Positions 51,882-61,052 of a stretch of 64,000 bases of DNA are shown in pieces. The stretch is taken from NCBI GenBank assembly GCA_015056055.1, contig SVHC01000004.1, positions 1 through 64,000 of the forward strand, written 5' to 3'. The stretch is from Clostridiales bacterium (lineage in GTDB: Bacteria; Bacillota; Clostridia; Christensenellales; Aristaeellaceae). The translations under genes and the position numbers were made by a program. How positions within the stretch are numbered: the first letter of the stretch is position 1; the number at the start of each line of letters is the position of its first letter. The notes below the pieces were generated by a model. It saw only the letters and a list, made by a program, of their open reading frames with translations. It was not told the origin of the DNA and did not search any database.

Positions 51882-52478
51882 ATGTGGATTTATGAAAAGC
51901 GCCTTGAGTATCCCGTAAGCATCAAGCGTCCGAATGCGCGGCTTGCCAAGATTATTGCCAGCCAGTTTGGTGGCCCGGATGGTGAGCTTAGTGCTTCAAT
52001 GCGGTATTTTTCTCAAAAATTTGCTATGCCGTATCGTAGAGTTGCAGGCCTTCTGAACGATATTTCGACGGAAGAACTGGCACACCTGGAAATGGTTGGA
52101 ACAATCATGCGCCAGCTTACGCGCAACCTTTCGGCTGAAGAACTGAAAGAACAGAACATGGATGACTATTATGTCGATCATACCGGCGGTGTATGGGCGC
52201 AGGCTGCAAGCGGAATGCCGTTTATGTCTGCCATGTTTCAGTCAAAAGGTGATCCGATTGCAGACCTGCACGAATCTATGGCAGCGGAACAGAAGGCGCG
52301 CGTGACCTATGATAATATTCTGCGCCTTGTAGATGATCCGGATGTAAGCGATCCAATACGTTTCCTTAGAGAACGCGAAATTGTGCATTATCAGAGATTT
52401 GGAGAAGCGCTGCGATATGTTCAGGAACAGCTTGACGGCAAAAATTTCTATGCAATGAATCCGGCATTTGACAAATAA
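51882..52478 (+). CDS. cotJC: Spore coat protein CotJC (manganese catalase family)
   Basis: 198-aa four-helix-bundle protein of the Mn-catalase family. Putative di-metal ligands are in helices around MRYFSQKFAMPYRRVAGLLND, TEELAHLEMVGTIM (Glu-x2-His), AEQKARVTYDN and REREIVHYQRFGE (Glu-x-x-His). It is a coat component and may have catalase activity. Last gene of cotJABC; a two-way hairpin follows. Confidence 0.95.
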   Translation: MWIYEKRLEYPVSIKRPNARLAKIIASQFGGPDGELSASMRYFSQKFAMPYRRVAGLLNDISTEELAHLEMVGTIMRQLTRNLSAEELKEQNMDDYYVDHTGGVWAQAASGMPFMSAMFQSKGDPIADLHESMAAEQKARVTYDNILRLVDDPDVSDPIRFLREREIVHYQRFGEALRYVQEQLDGKNFYAMNPAFDK

Positions 52479-52484
52479 CGGTAT

Positions 52485-52517
52485 GCAAAAAGGGCTGCTT
52501 AATAAAAGCGGCCCTTT
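52485..52517. terminator. Bidirectional terminator between cotJC and DUF1848 gene
   Basis: 12-bp arms with one mismatch (52489-52500 and 52506-52517); the minus strand continues with TTTTTG, the plus strand with TTTAG. It overlaps the last codon of the DUF1848 gene. Confidence 0.8.
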
Positions 52518-53457
52518 AGTCATTAAACCAGCTGATTTGACTTTGGCGAAGGGAATGCATTAAACGGGGCTTGATGATATCCCCTTCTTTTATACTGCTG
52601 CAAAGCAGTGGTGAATAAGGATTATACATTTCAGCATGGTTTGTTACGCATGTATCGCTGTAATTTGCATAACAATAGATGCAGCCATGTGAGCAAGTAT
52701 TGTAAGCTCCGATGTCAATGCTTTCGATACATCCGCAATCCTTGCGCATATTGCTATCCTTTTTTGCATTAAGGCTATATCTACCGATATGTTCCAAAAG
52801 ATTTCCATCGATGCAGCTGGCGCGATTAATGCCAAATGTGCTGAAATCAATCTTTTCGGAGCAGGTATCGATGCATAATCCATGCTCTTTTGCGATCTCG
52901 CTGAAATGCCCTGCGATATCTTCCGTTTCTTGCTGCGTTGGAGGGCGAATGCCGAGAGGAGAAATTCGACGCAGTATTTTGCTGTAAAGATCGATAAAAC
53001 TGATGGTGCATTTTTCAGTGTGATTTTCCAGACGCTCACAAAGAATGCGAAAGTATTTGATATGATACGCAGTGGAATACTTTTCGTTGATCAGGATTGG
53101 ATCATATCGCCATATCACACGTTCTTTGCCAATCATTAAGGCAAGTTTCCGGAACATAGGCACAATAAACTGTCCTTTTGACGGAACGTTTGGTTCTATA
53201 TCAGTTCCGTACGGCGTCAGGGTGAACTGAAAGTAATAAGGATAGTTCTGAAGTTCAGAAAGGCGATCCAGCATAGGAGCAGGATTTTTTGTCCAGAATA
53301 CGATGCCGTCTACCAAAGAAGAGGATAAGGATATCGAACTTATCATACGCGGATTCATGGGATTGCGTACATAAACATATCCCTCTTTAAGCCTGTTAAA
53401 AAACCATTCTGAATAGTATGCGGGGATATCAGTTCTTCTGCTTGCGCTTATAATCAT
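52516..53457 (-). CDS. DUF1848 family Fe-S protein
   Basis: 313-aa protein starting MIISASRRTDIPAYYSEWFFNRLKEG, the DUF1848 signature. Near the C-terminus CGCIESIDIGAYNTCSHGCIYCYANY contains a CxxxCxxC motif as in radical-SAM-type clusters. DUF1848 proteins are common in anaerobes and of unknown function; a radical SAM link is inferred from the Cys motif and overall layout. The ATG at 53457 follows AAGGA; upstream codons lack a site. It follows the secreted phosphatase gene by 8 bases. Confidence 0.87.
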   Translation of the reverse strand: MIISASRRTDIPAYYSEWFFNRLKEGYVYVRNPMNPRMISSISLSSSLVDGIVFWTKNPAPMLDRLSELQNYPYYFQFTLTPYGTDIEPNVPSKGQFIVPMFRKLALMIGKERVIWRYDPILINEKYSTAYHIKYFRILCERLENHTEKCTISFIDLYSKILRRISPLGIRPPTQQETEDIAGHFSEIAKEHGLCIDTCSEKIDFSTFGINRASCIDGNLLEHIGRYSLNAKKDSNMRKDCGCIESIDIGAYNTCSHGCIYCYANYSDTCVTNHAEMYNPYSPLLCSSIKEGDIIKPRLMHSLRQSQISWFND

Positions 53458-53465
53458 GGTGTAAT

Positions 53466-54713
53466 TTATTCCTTTTCTATCACGCATGTATCAATAATGC
53501 GCATTCCTTCGGCGGCATGTGTTACGATGAAAAGCCTGTCGTTTGTGACGTGAATGGCGGTATATACCGGCTCCTTGTTTTTGAGATAATAGGCCACATA
53601 TTTGAAAGAATCCACGCGCTTGGCGAGGTCGTAATATTTGGTTCCGGATGCAGAGCCGGAGGAAATATACAGAGTTTCTCCCGGCTGCTTGATCCCGACC
53701 TTTTTTTCAGTGGGATCTTCTCCGTCCATAATATATGTGCGGCAATATCTGTGGTCGTGTCCGGAAAGAACAAGATCCACATTTAATTCCTTAAACATGG
53801 CTGCATATTCAGGTCGCATACTTGTCACTGTGCTGCCAGTTGCATGTTCACCCACGCTGTAAATGGAGTGGTGCATGGTGACGATTACCCAGCGCTTATT
53901 TTCTGCTGCGATGGCATTTTCGAGGAATTCTTTATGGCGATGATACTTATAGATATTGGAATCCAGTGCAACTACAAGTACGTCTCCGTATGTAAAATAA
54001 TAGCTGCAGCCGTTGGCGTTGGGTTCTGAGAATTGTTCATCGTAATATTCTGATTTAGCATCATGATTGCCGCGATTCGGAGCGACGGGTATGCTTTTTA
54101 GAGATTCAGGACTGCGGAATGCAAGATATTCCGCTTTTTTTGCAACATCACCCAAGTCACCGGCGACGGTTACAAAGGCCGATTGGGGGTACAATGCCAA
54201 AGCATTATCCATGGTGTTTGCCCACATTGCACCATCTGCTTCTGCTTCATAGGAGCGAATCTGAGGGTCACCCAAAAATAAAAAGGTGAAGGAATCTCTG
54301 CTGGGCAAATAAAACGAATAAATATTTGAACGAATATTGCCGCTGCCATCTACAATGCGATAGGAATATTCAGTATTTTCTTCGAGATGAACGACATAAG
54401 CGGTGTATATTCCGTCGGCGGTTTGTACAAATGATGTACGATAGCTTTCGGGCGGAAATATACCGTTTGTAACCAGAGGCGCAGGTGCGAGCAGAAGTGT
54501 GTAAGCACCATCTTCGTCTGTCATCCAGCTGAAACGAAGGTCACCTGCCTTCTCCCCAATCTCGATGATCAGTCCAGGAGTGCTGAATGTGTCTTCTGCA
54601 AATGCCGGCACGCAACAAAGCATAAAAAGATGAAGGATTACCAAAAACGAGGCTATAGAAATCCTGGTTATATTTCTGAAGTGATTTGCTGAGCGATATC
54701 CGGACTTATGCAT
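53466..54713 (-). CDS. Secreted purple acid phosphatase-like metallophosphoesterase
   Basis: 415-aa exported enzyme. Signal peptide about 1-39 ending PAFA; an FN3-like domain (about 45-135, GDLRFSWMTDEDGAYTL); then the calcineurin-like fold with metal motifs FLFLGDPQIRS, VTVAGDLGD, PNRGNHDA, VTMHHSIYS and SGHDHRYCRTY. This domain order matches purple acid phosphatases. It would hydrolyse phosphate esters outside the cell. Probably cotranscribed with the DUF1848 gene (8-base gap). Confidence 0.9.
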   Translation of the reverse strand: MHKSGYRSANHFRNITRISIASFLVILHLFMLCCVPAFAEDTFSTPGLIIEIGEKAGDLRFSWMTDEDGAYTLLLAPAPLVTNGIFPPESYRTSFVQTADGIYTAYVVHLEENTEYSYRIVDGSGNIRSNIYSFYLPSRDSFTFLFLGDPQIRSYEAEADGAMWANTMDNALALYPQSAFVTVAGDLGDVAKKAEYLAFRSPESLKSIPVAPNRGNHDAKSEYYDEQFSEPNANGCSYYFTYGDVLVVALDSNIYKYHRHKEFLENAIAAENKRWVIVTMHHSIYSVGEHATGSTVTSMRPEYAAMFKELNVDLVLSGHDHRYCRTYIMDGEDPTEKKVGIKQPGETLYISSGSASGTKYYDLAKRVDSFKYVAYYLKNKEPVYTAIHVTNDRLFIVTHAAEGMRIIDTCVIEKE

Positions 54714-54861
54714 TGTGAGTCCTCCTGCCGTTTAGTTCATAGTGGAAACATTGTATCATACTTATAAAAAAATTTCAAACCATGCACAACAAAAGGTCAT
54801 TTTCCGGAGAATGTGGCTTTTTGAACTATAACGGCTTTCAGGTTCTGTGTCATACGGTCTC

Positions 54862-54906
54862 ACAAAAAAACAGCGGGGCGACACATTTTGTGTCACCCTG
54901 CTGTTT
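54862..54906 (-). terminator. Terminator of hisS-aspS
   Basis: 17-nt arms with two mismatches (54868-54884 and 54890-54906), 5-base loop, followed on the minus strand by TTTTTTT. Confidence 0.9.
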
Positions 54907-54918
54907 TCAAACCAATAG

Positions 54919-56691
54919 TTATTCAGTTACCTGAATGTGCAGCGTCTTAAGCTGAACATCCTGAACGTCAGAAGGCGTGCCCATCATCAGGCAGTTTGCA
55001 TTCTGCGCCTTCGGGAAAGCCAAAACTTCGCGCAGGTTGTCGCTGCCGGTGAGAATCATGACCAGACGGTCAACACCGAAAGCAAAGCCGCCGTGCGGCG
55101 GAGTGCCGTACTTAAATGCTTCAAGCAGGAAACCGAAGCGGTGCATAGCTTCTTCCTGAGAAAGGCCGATCATATCAAACATGCGGGCCTGAACGTCGCT
55201 GCGGTGGATACGAATGGAACCGGAGCCCATCTCGATACCGTTAAGAACGAGGTCATATGCCTTGGCACGTACCTGGTCGGGAGCGCTTTCAAGATACTGC
55301 TCATCCTCTGCCATCCAACTGGTGAAGGGATGGTGCATGGCAACGTAGCGGCCTTCTTCCTCGTCGTACTCAAACAGCGGGAATTCGGTTACCCAGAACA
55401 GATCGAAACGGTTGGGATCAATCAGATCGCGCTTCTTAGCGATATCGATACGCAGTGCACCCAGAGCCTGCAAAGCAACAGCCTTCTTATCGGCTACAAA
55501 GAACAGGATGTCGCCTTCCTCAGCATTCATGCGGGTCTTGAGTCCTTCAAGCAGTTCGTCGGAAAGGAATTTATTGAAAGAGGATTTCGGAGCCGCACCC
55601 TGCGGGAATGCAACCCATGCAAGTCCTTTTGCGCGGTAGGTCTTTACAAATTCACCCAGCGCATCAATCTGTTTGCGGGTCATGTCGGCGCAGCCCTTAG
55701 CATTGATGCCGCGAACCGTGCCGCCGTTTGCAACTGCATCGGCAAATACCGGGAATCCGCAGTCATTTGCTACATCGGATACATCCACGAGCTTCATATC
55801 AAAGCGGGTGTCAGGCTTGTCGGAACCGTAGTTTTCCATGGCATCGCGCCAGGTCATGCGCGGCAGCGGCAGCTCGAGCTTGATGCCCTTAACCGCTTCA
55901 AATACGCGGGCAAATGCGCCTTCGATAACGGTCTGAATGTCTTCAGGCTCAATGAAACTCATTTCGACGTCTACCTGCGTGAATTCCGGCTGACGGTCGG
56001 CGCGGTTGTCCTCATCGCGGAAACAGCGTGCAACCTGATAATACTTATCGAAGCCGGCCAGCATCAGAAGCTGCTTGTAAATCTGCGGAGACTGCGGCAG
56101 AGCGTAGAACTCGCCGGCCTTACCACGGTAAGGTACAAGGAAGTCACGTGCGCCCTCGGGCGTGGACTTGGTAAGAATCGGAGTTTCAACATCAACAAAG
56201 CCCTGAGCATCCATATAGCTGCGTACGTTGGCGATAATCTGATGGCGCAGCTTCAGACGGTTAAACATGGAGGGCTTGCGCAGATCCAGATAGCGGTATT
56301 TCAGGCGTACGGTTTCATTTTCCTCTGCCTTGTCATCAATGTAAATCGGCGGGGTTTCGGATTTGTTGAGAAGATCGGCTTCCTTGACAACGACTTCAAT
56401 TTCGCCGGTAGCCATCTGCGTATTTACGGCTTCTGCAGCGCGTTCGCGCACTTCGCCGACAACAGTTACTACATATTCGCCGCGGAGAGACTTGCCCAGC
56501 TTAACGGTAGCTTCGTCACATACCGTATCGTCAAACACGAGCTGAACCATGCCTTCACGGTCACGCAGCCACACGAATACTACACCGCCCAGGTCACGGG
56601 TTCGCTGCACCCAACCGGAAAGCTGAACCGTTTCGCCTGCATTTGCCTTCGTCAGCAGGCCACAATAATGCGTTCTCTTATATCCGTTCAT
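54919..56691 (-). CDS. aspS: Aspartyl-tRNA synthetase
   Basis: 590-aa bacterial-type AspRS: N-terminal OB anticodon domain (VQLSGWVQRTRDLGGVVFVWLRDREG), class II catalytic core (FVDVETPILTKSTPEGARDFLVP; QVARCFRDEDNRADRQPEFTQVD), the GAD insertion (about 290-420), and motif 3 GGFAFGVDRLVMILTG. Its start overlaps the hisS stop by 4 bases, so both are made from one T-box-controlled transcript. Confidence 0.97.
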   Translation of the reverse strand: MNGYKRTHYCGLLTKANAGETVQLSGWVQRTRDLGGVVFVWLRDREGMVQLVFDDTVCDEATVKLGKSLRGEYVVTVVGEVRERAAEAVNTQMATGEIEVVVKEADLLNKSETPPIYIDDKAEENETVRLKYRYLDLRKPSMFNRLKLRHQIIANVRSYMDAQGFVDVETPILTKSTPEGARDFLVPYRGKAGEFYALPQSPQIYKQLLMLAGFDKYYQVARCFRDEDNRADRQPEFTQVDVEMSFIEPEDIQTVIEGAFARVFEAVKGIKLELPLPRMTWRDAMENYGSDKPDTRFDMKLVDVSDVANDCGFPVFADAVANGGTVRGINAKGCADMTRKQIDALGEFVKTYRAKGLAWVAFPQGAAPKSSFNKFLSDELLEGLKTRMNAEEGDILFFVADKKAVALQALGALRIDIAKKRDLIDPNRFDLFWVTEFPLFEYDEEEGRYVAMHHPFTSWMAEDEQYLESAPDQVRAKAYDLVLNGIEMGSGSIRIHRSDVQARMFDMIGLSQEEAMHRFGFLLEAFKYGTPPHGGFAFGVDRLVMILTGSDNLREVLAFPKAQNANCLMMGTPSDVQDVQLKTLHIQVTE

Positions 56692-57938
56692 TTTTGCATC
56701 TCCTCTATAATTGTATTGCGCTGTACTTCGACTTCCTCGCTCTTATTCATGTCGCGGACTTTTACAATGCCGCGAGCAAGTTCATCTTCTGCAATAACAA
56801 TGACCTTCGGTGCGCCTACTTTGCCGGCATACTTGAACTGAGCTTTCATGCTGCGTGCAGCATGATCCATGTCGGCGCGAATGCCTGCATCACGAAGCTC
56901 CTTAACGATTTTAAGTCCCTCAATACGGGCTGCATTTCCCATGGTAACAACGAATACGTCCGCCAGACGCGGTGCTTCGGGCAGGCAATTGCGGGCACGC
57001 AGTTCGCCGATAAGGCGCTCTTCACCCATGCCGAAGCCAATACCGCACATTTCGGGACCACCCAGCGTTTCAATCAGACCATCGTAACGGCCGCCGCCGC
57101 AAATGGTAAGACCCCCGTTCTTCGGAATGATTTCAAAAACCGTTTTGGTGTAATAATCCAGTCCGCGCACGATGCCGGGATCGATATCAAAGGGAATTTC
57201 AAGCGCGGTGAGATAGCCTTTAAGCTGCTCAAAATGATCATGACATTCGTCACAGAGTACGTCAAGCATTTTGGGAGCACCCTGTACACGCTCCTTGCAG
57301 CTGTCGACTTTGCAGTCGATGATGCGCAGAGGATTGCGATCGAAGCGGCTGCGGCAGGTTTCGCACAGGTGCGGAAGCTGCGGACGCAGGAACTCTTTCA
57401 AAGCTTCGCTGTACTTGGCGCGGCACTTGGGGCAACCGAGAGAGTTGATGTTTGCCTTCAGGTCTCCGATGCCGATTTCGCGCAGTACGCGCATTGCAAG
57501 CGCGATAACCTCTGCATCGATGCTTGCATCTTTAGCGCCATAAACTTCCACGCCGAGCTGATGATGTTCACGAAGACGGCCTGCCTGCGGCTTTTCATAA
57601 CGGAAAACCGGGCAATAGGAATAATAAAGCTTCTGCGGCAGCGGCTGAGAAGGCATACCTGCCTCAATGAATGCACGGGCAGCGCCGGCAGTTCCTTCGG
57701 GCTTCAGTGTGATGGAACGACCACCCTTGTCTTCAAAGGTATACATTTCCTTCTGAACAACGTCGGTCGTGTCGCCTACGCCGCGCAGAAACAGTTCGGT
57801 ATGCTCAAATGCCGGAGTACGAATTTCGCGGTAACCGGCCAGTGCGCACACATCGCGCATGGCCTTTTCAATTTTTTGCCAAATGTGAGCCTCATCCGGC
57901 AGCATATCCTGAGTGCCTTTCGGCGCCTGAGTCAACAT
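56688..57938 (-). CDS. hisS: Histidyl-tRNA synthetase
   Basis: 416-aa HisRS: QAPKGTQDMLPDEAHIWQKIE start, motif 2 FRYEKPQAGRLREHHQLGVE, His-specific GLDYYTKTVFEI, and GGGRYDGLIETLGG (motif 3). A C-terminal anticodon-binding domain completes it. A CPKCRAKYSE/CETCRSRF cysteine insert near 190-225 suggests a zinc knuckle as in some Clostridia. First gene behind a T-box leader. Confidence 0.96.
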   Translation of the reverse strand: MLTQAPKGTQDMLPDEAHIWQKIEKAMRDVCALAGYREIRTPAFEHTELFLRGVGDTTDVVQKEMYTFEDKGGRSITLKPEGTAGAARAFIEAGMPSQPLPQKLYYSYCPVFRYEKPQAGRLREHHQLGVEVYGAKDASIDAEVIALAMRVLREIGIGDLKANINSLGCPKCRAKYSEALKEFLRPQLPHLCETCRSRFDRNPLRIIDCKVDSCKERVQGAPKMLDVLCDECHDHFEQLKGYLTALEIPFDIDPGIVRGLDYYTKTVFEIIPKNGGLTICGGGRYDGLIETLGGPEMCGIGFGMGEERLIGELRARNCLPEAPRLADVFVVTMGNAARIEGLKIVKELRDAGIRADMDHAARSMKAQFKYAGKVGAPKVIVIAEDELARGIVKVRDMNKSEEVEVQRNTIIEEMQK

Positions 57939-57962
57939 AGATATTCTCCTTCCAAAAGTATA

Positions 57963-58171
57963 AATAGAGCCCCCGCCCTCTTAGGGGCGAAGGCTGTGCT
58001 TCGCGGTACCACCCTGATTTATATCTCACCCCGATAACGCTGGGCGCGCCGTATAAATACGGAAACTCCGGAATGTCCTTCGTTGCGGTTGGCCAGTGGG
58101 CGCTTTCAGTCGCGGCGCACCATCCCTGAACAGGCCGGAAATCGCACTACTCTTTCCATCATCGTTCACTG
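57963..58171 (-). promoter_or_regulatory. T-box leader with Asp specifier (GAC) upstream of hisS-aspS
   Basis: On the minus strand: AGTA motif in stem I near 58150, then GAAG-GAC-A with the specifier GAC (Asp) at 58075-58077, the T-box core GGGTGGTACCGCG (58002-58014), and a terminator hairpin (about 57968-57996). The specifier sits in exactly the same context (GAAG-NNN-A) as TTC in the pheS leader, which supports the assignment. A CAT (His) triplet overlaps out of register (GACAT). Confidence 0.9.
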
Positions 58172-58177
58172 CTTTGC

Positions 58178-58206
58178 ATTATAACCGTTAGCATAAAGCC
58201 TGTCAA
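58178..58206 (-). promoter_or_regulatory. hisS-aspS promoter
   Basis: Perfect consensus on the minus strand: TTGACA (58201-58206), 17-bp spacer, TATAAT (58178-58183). Confidence 0.92.
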
Positions 58207-58207
58207 G

Positions 58208-58999
58208 TTAAAACAGGATTTTTGCTCCCCATACCAGTAAAAGATGGGCGGGATAAAACAGATAGAATACGAATTTGGGAAGCTTGATGCGCGAATTTGT
58301 AGGAATGTAAATCAGGGGAAGCGCAAATATGGCAAACATCTGTATGCCAAAGGAAATTCCCATAAAAGAATAACCATTCCCCTGCATTCCCCACCAGATC
58401 ATAAACGCCGTAACGAGAGGCATGGACAATATAGGTCTAGATGAGAATAAATACAAAAGCAACATCAGCACAATGCCACGCCAGCTGTAATCCATTATTC
58501 TGTATGTGAAATACAGAAATATTCCCACACATGCTGTGATAATGAATTTCCTGTCACGAATTGACCAGAGCAGAATCAGTCCGATAAGCAGCGTGAACAA
58601 AATGCTCGGATCGTGAAAACTTTCCAGATAAAAGTTAAAAGCTGCACGAACGGGAGATTCTGCAAAGGAAACTGCGTACATTGAGCCGGACATATGATTC
58701 ATTACGACGACATACAGCGGCTGTGATACAAGCAACAGAAGCGCTATGCGCTCGATATAGCGCAGGATATCCTTTGTATAGATACAGCCTGCAACAAGGC
58801 AGTAGGCATAAAGAGGAAATGCCACGCGACCGATAATACGCATGAAGCGATATTGGGGAAATACCACTGCCCCCAGATGATCAATAAGCATGGCCAACAT
58901 AGCGATCAATTTCAGAAGCTGTGTATCCTTGTTCAGATTCAAGGTGCGCGGCGGAATCAGCCAGTCAAGAAATGACCCGCCGATAGACTTGCGTGCCAT
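58208..58999 (-). CDS. TraX family membrane protein
   Basis: 263-aa polytopic protein with about eight hydrophobic segments. LKLIAMLAMLIDHLGAVVFP and RIIGRVAFPLYAYCLVAG are TraX signatures (N-acetyltransferase-like family named after F-pilin acetylation). No conjugation genes are nearby; chromosomal TraX homologues are common in Firmicutes and of unknown role. It starts 3 bases after ricT ends. Confidence 0.88.
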   Translation of the reverse strand: MARKSIGGSFLDWLIPPRTLNLNKDTQLLKLIAMLAMLIDHLGAVVFPQYRFMRIIGRVAFPLYAYCLVAGCIYTKDILRYIERIALLLLVSQPLYVVVMNHMSGSMYAVSFAESPVRAAFNFYLESFHDPSILFTLLIGLILLWSIRDRKFIITACVGIFLYFTYRIMDYSWRGIVLMLLLYLFSSRPILSMPLVTAFMIWWGMQGNGYSFMGISFGIQMFAIFALPLIYIPTNSRIKLPKFVFYLFYPAHLLLVWGAKILF

Positions 59000-59002
59000 T
59001 GA

Positions 59003-60145
59003 TTATTCCTCCGCGCCGCTATCCTGCTGATTGTCGTTATCGTCCGTATTGGGAGATGCATCCTGATCGCGTCTATCCCGTTCGCGTTCGATGTACTGAT
59101 CGGTACTCAGAACCTTTGCGGGTTTCTGACGGGGATAGCGTTTACGGGCGGCTTTTCCGTTTTCTGCGTTTTCTGCATTATCGCCCTTGTCGATTTTATT
59201 GGAAGCCTCCACCTTTTTTTCGACTTTTTCCATCTGTTCGGAAATGTCGTTTTTCTCAAGGGACTCCACTTTTTCAGGAGTAGATTTCTTGCTTTCCTGA
59301 CGCTGATTGTTTTTGGGTTCGGCGCGTTTTACATCATCAATGGAATACTCACGAACCTCAAATACATCATCCGACGGACGGATTTTCACCTTCACTTTTT
59401 CGCGCAGGACGTTGATATCGACAATTACGCCGTTTCCGTCAGGGGTGGAAACTTCACGGCCTATCTTCGGAAGCTTTTTCAGCGTTTCTTCGTAATGATC
59501 TTGTTCGTATTTCAGGCAGCACATAAGTCTTCCGCACTGGCCGGAAATTTTTGCAGGGTTCAGGGAAAGATTCTGTTCTTTAGCCATCTTGATCGAAACG
59601 GGCTGGAAATCGCCCAGGAAAGTGCGGCAGCAAATAGGACGACCACAGGAACCCAGACCGCCGAGCATTTTGGCTTCATCGCGTACGCCAATCTGCCTAA
59701 GCTCAATACGTGTTTTCAGAACAGAAGCAAGATCCTTGACCAGTTCACGGAAATCAACTCTACCGTTTGCGGTGAAATAAAAGATAACCTTGCTGTTGTC
59801 AAACGTATATTCCACGTTGATCAGCTTCATTTCGAGATTTCTGGCAGCAATTTTTTCAAGACCTAGCTGGAAAGCAATTTTTTCGTTCGCTTCATTTGCT
59901 TCCGCACGACGGAGATCCTCTTCCGTTGCCATGCGCAGAACACTTTTGAGCGGAGCAACAATCGCTTCTTCGGGAACTTCGCGTGCGCCGGTTACCACTT
60001 CACCCAGTTCAATGCCGCGTACGGTTTCTACAATAACATAGTCCCCTGCATTTACCCAGATATCTGCCGGATCAAAATAATATAATTTTCCTGCTTTTTG
60101 AAAGCGGACTGCAATAACTTTCGCCATTGTTTCCGCGCCATTCAT
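59003..60145 (-). CDS. ricT: RicT/YaaT (PSP1 domain) protein with long charged tail
   Basis: 380-aa protein. The PSP1 domain (about 7-260) has the Fe-S-binding cysteines GGLGSCGRPICCRTFLG and GQCGRLMCCLKYEQDHYEE. In Bacillus RicT (with RicA and RicF) aids RNase Y maturation of mRNAs and phosphorelay activity needed for sporulation. The last 100 residues or so are Lys/Glu/Asp/Asn-rich and probably disordered; Bacillus RicT is about 275 aa. The ATG at 60145 follows GGAAAGGAG; another ATG at 60127 is possible. Overlap-free but adjacent to holB. Confidence 0.92.
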   Translation of the reverse strand: MNGAETMAKVIAVRFQKAGKLYYFDPADIWVNAGDYVIVETVRGIELGEVVTGAREVPEEAIVAPLKSVLRMATEEDLRRAEANEANEKIAFQLGLEKIAARNLEMKLINVEYTFDNSKVIFYFTANGRVDFRELVKDLASVLKTRIELRQIGVRDEAKMLGGLGSCGRPICCRTFLGDFQPVSIKMAKEQNLSLNPAKISGQCGRLMCCLKYEQDHYEETLKKLPKIGREVSTPDGNGVIVDINVLREKVKVKIRPSDDVFEVREYSIDDVKRAEPKNNQRQESKKSTPEKVESLEKNDISEQMEKVEKKVEASNKIDKGDNAENAENGKAARKRYPRQKPAKVLSTDQYIERERDRRDQDASPNTDDNDNQQDSGAEE

Positions 60146-60164
60146 CAAATGGCGCACTCCTTTC

Positions 60165-61052
60165 CTATCTCCCGTTTTTAATTGTATTATAAAGCATGAT
60201 TTCCATGGCGTATTGCTTGGAAACGTTGCTTGCCATCCGCATGCGAGCATCTGCTACGCACTCCAGAAGACGTGCTCCCGGCAAAATGCCATTCTCCATC
60301 AAATGGGCTCGCGCCCAGCTTTCAATCAAATCCATGGTACGGCCTGGGTCACGTTTATCATCTGCAAGCTGAGATACGGCACCGGGAATATCTGCCATTG
60401 TGCGGACGGCATTCAGTATAGAGTTTACCGAATGCACATCATCCATATACGCTTTGTCGGCGTCAATTTGCATGGCACGACCCACAGAACCATGCGCTGC
60501 CTGCGCAAGAAGTAAAGCACGCTCGGGTTCGATTCCTTTTTGCATAAGTGCCTGTGCACATACTTCTTCACTGAGAGGATATACATGATGCACTGCGCAG
60601 CGCGAAATGATTGTGGGCAAAAGGGCGCTGATTCTTTCCGTAATCAGAAAAAATACAGCATAATCAGCAGGTTCTTCCAATGTTTTCAAAAGAGCATTTT
60701 GTGCTTGCGGGGTGAGCCTGTCTGCACATTCAATAACAACGGTAAGCCGTCCACCATCAAACGGGCGAACGGCAACTTCTTTTAAAAGACTGCGGATTTC
60801 TTCGACTTTTACGTTTTTTTCCGGAACAAAGCGAATCATATTCGCTTGATTTCCGTGTGCATGACGCAGACATTGCTGACAAACTCCGCAAGGGGGATTT
60901 TCACTCTCGCAATGCAGCACACGGCACAGAAGATCTGTTAGGGTGCGTTTTCCGCATCCAAACGGTCCTTCAAAAATATGAGCATGGGGAAAACGCCCGG
61001 TATATACCGAGCGTAAAAGATGCTCTTCCAATTTTTCAAGTCCGATTAACAT
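60165..61052 (-). CDS. holB: DNA polymerase III delta-prime subunit
   Basis: 295-aa clamp-loader subunit: P-loop-like EGPFGCGKRTL, zinc module CESENPPCGVCQQCLRH, and TVVIECADRLTPQAQNALLKTLEEPADYAVFFLIT with sensor motif. It works with tau/gamma and delta to load the beta clamp. Position between darA and ricT matches Bacillus (yaaQ-yaaR-holB-yaaT) minus yaaR. Confidence 0.93.
   Translation of the reverse strand: MLIGLEKLEEHLLRSVYTGRFPHAHIFEGPFGCGKRTLTDLLCRVLHCESENPPCGVCQQCLRHAHGNQANMIRFVPEKNVKVEEIRSLLKEVAVRPFDGGRLTVVIECADRLTPQAQNALLKTLEEPADYAVFFLITERISALLPTIISRCAVHHVYPLSEEVCAQALMQKGIEPERALLLAQAAHGSVGRAMQIDADKAYMDDVHSVNSILNAVRTMADIPGAVSQLADDKRDPGRTMDLIESWARAHLMENGILPGARLLECVADARMRMASNVSKQYAMEIMLYNTIKNGR

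Noticed and set aside
54937-56841. 634-codon plus-strand open frame over aspS
   Set aside because: Antisense to aspS; no ribosome binding site, no domain.
58208-58999. TraX as a sign of a conjugative element
   Set aside because: Neighbours are core genes (ricT, holB, hisS) and no other transfer gene is present; TraX homologues are common on chromosomes.
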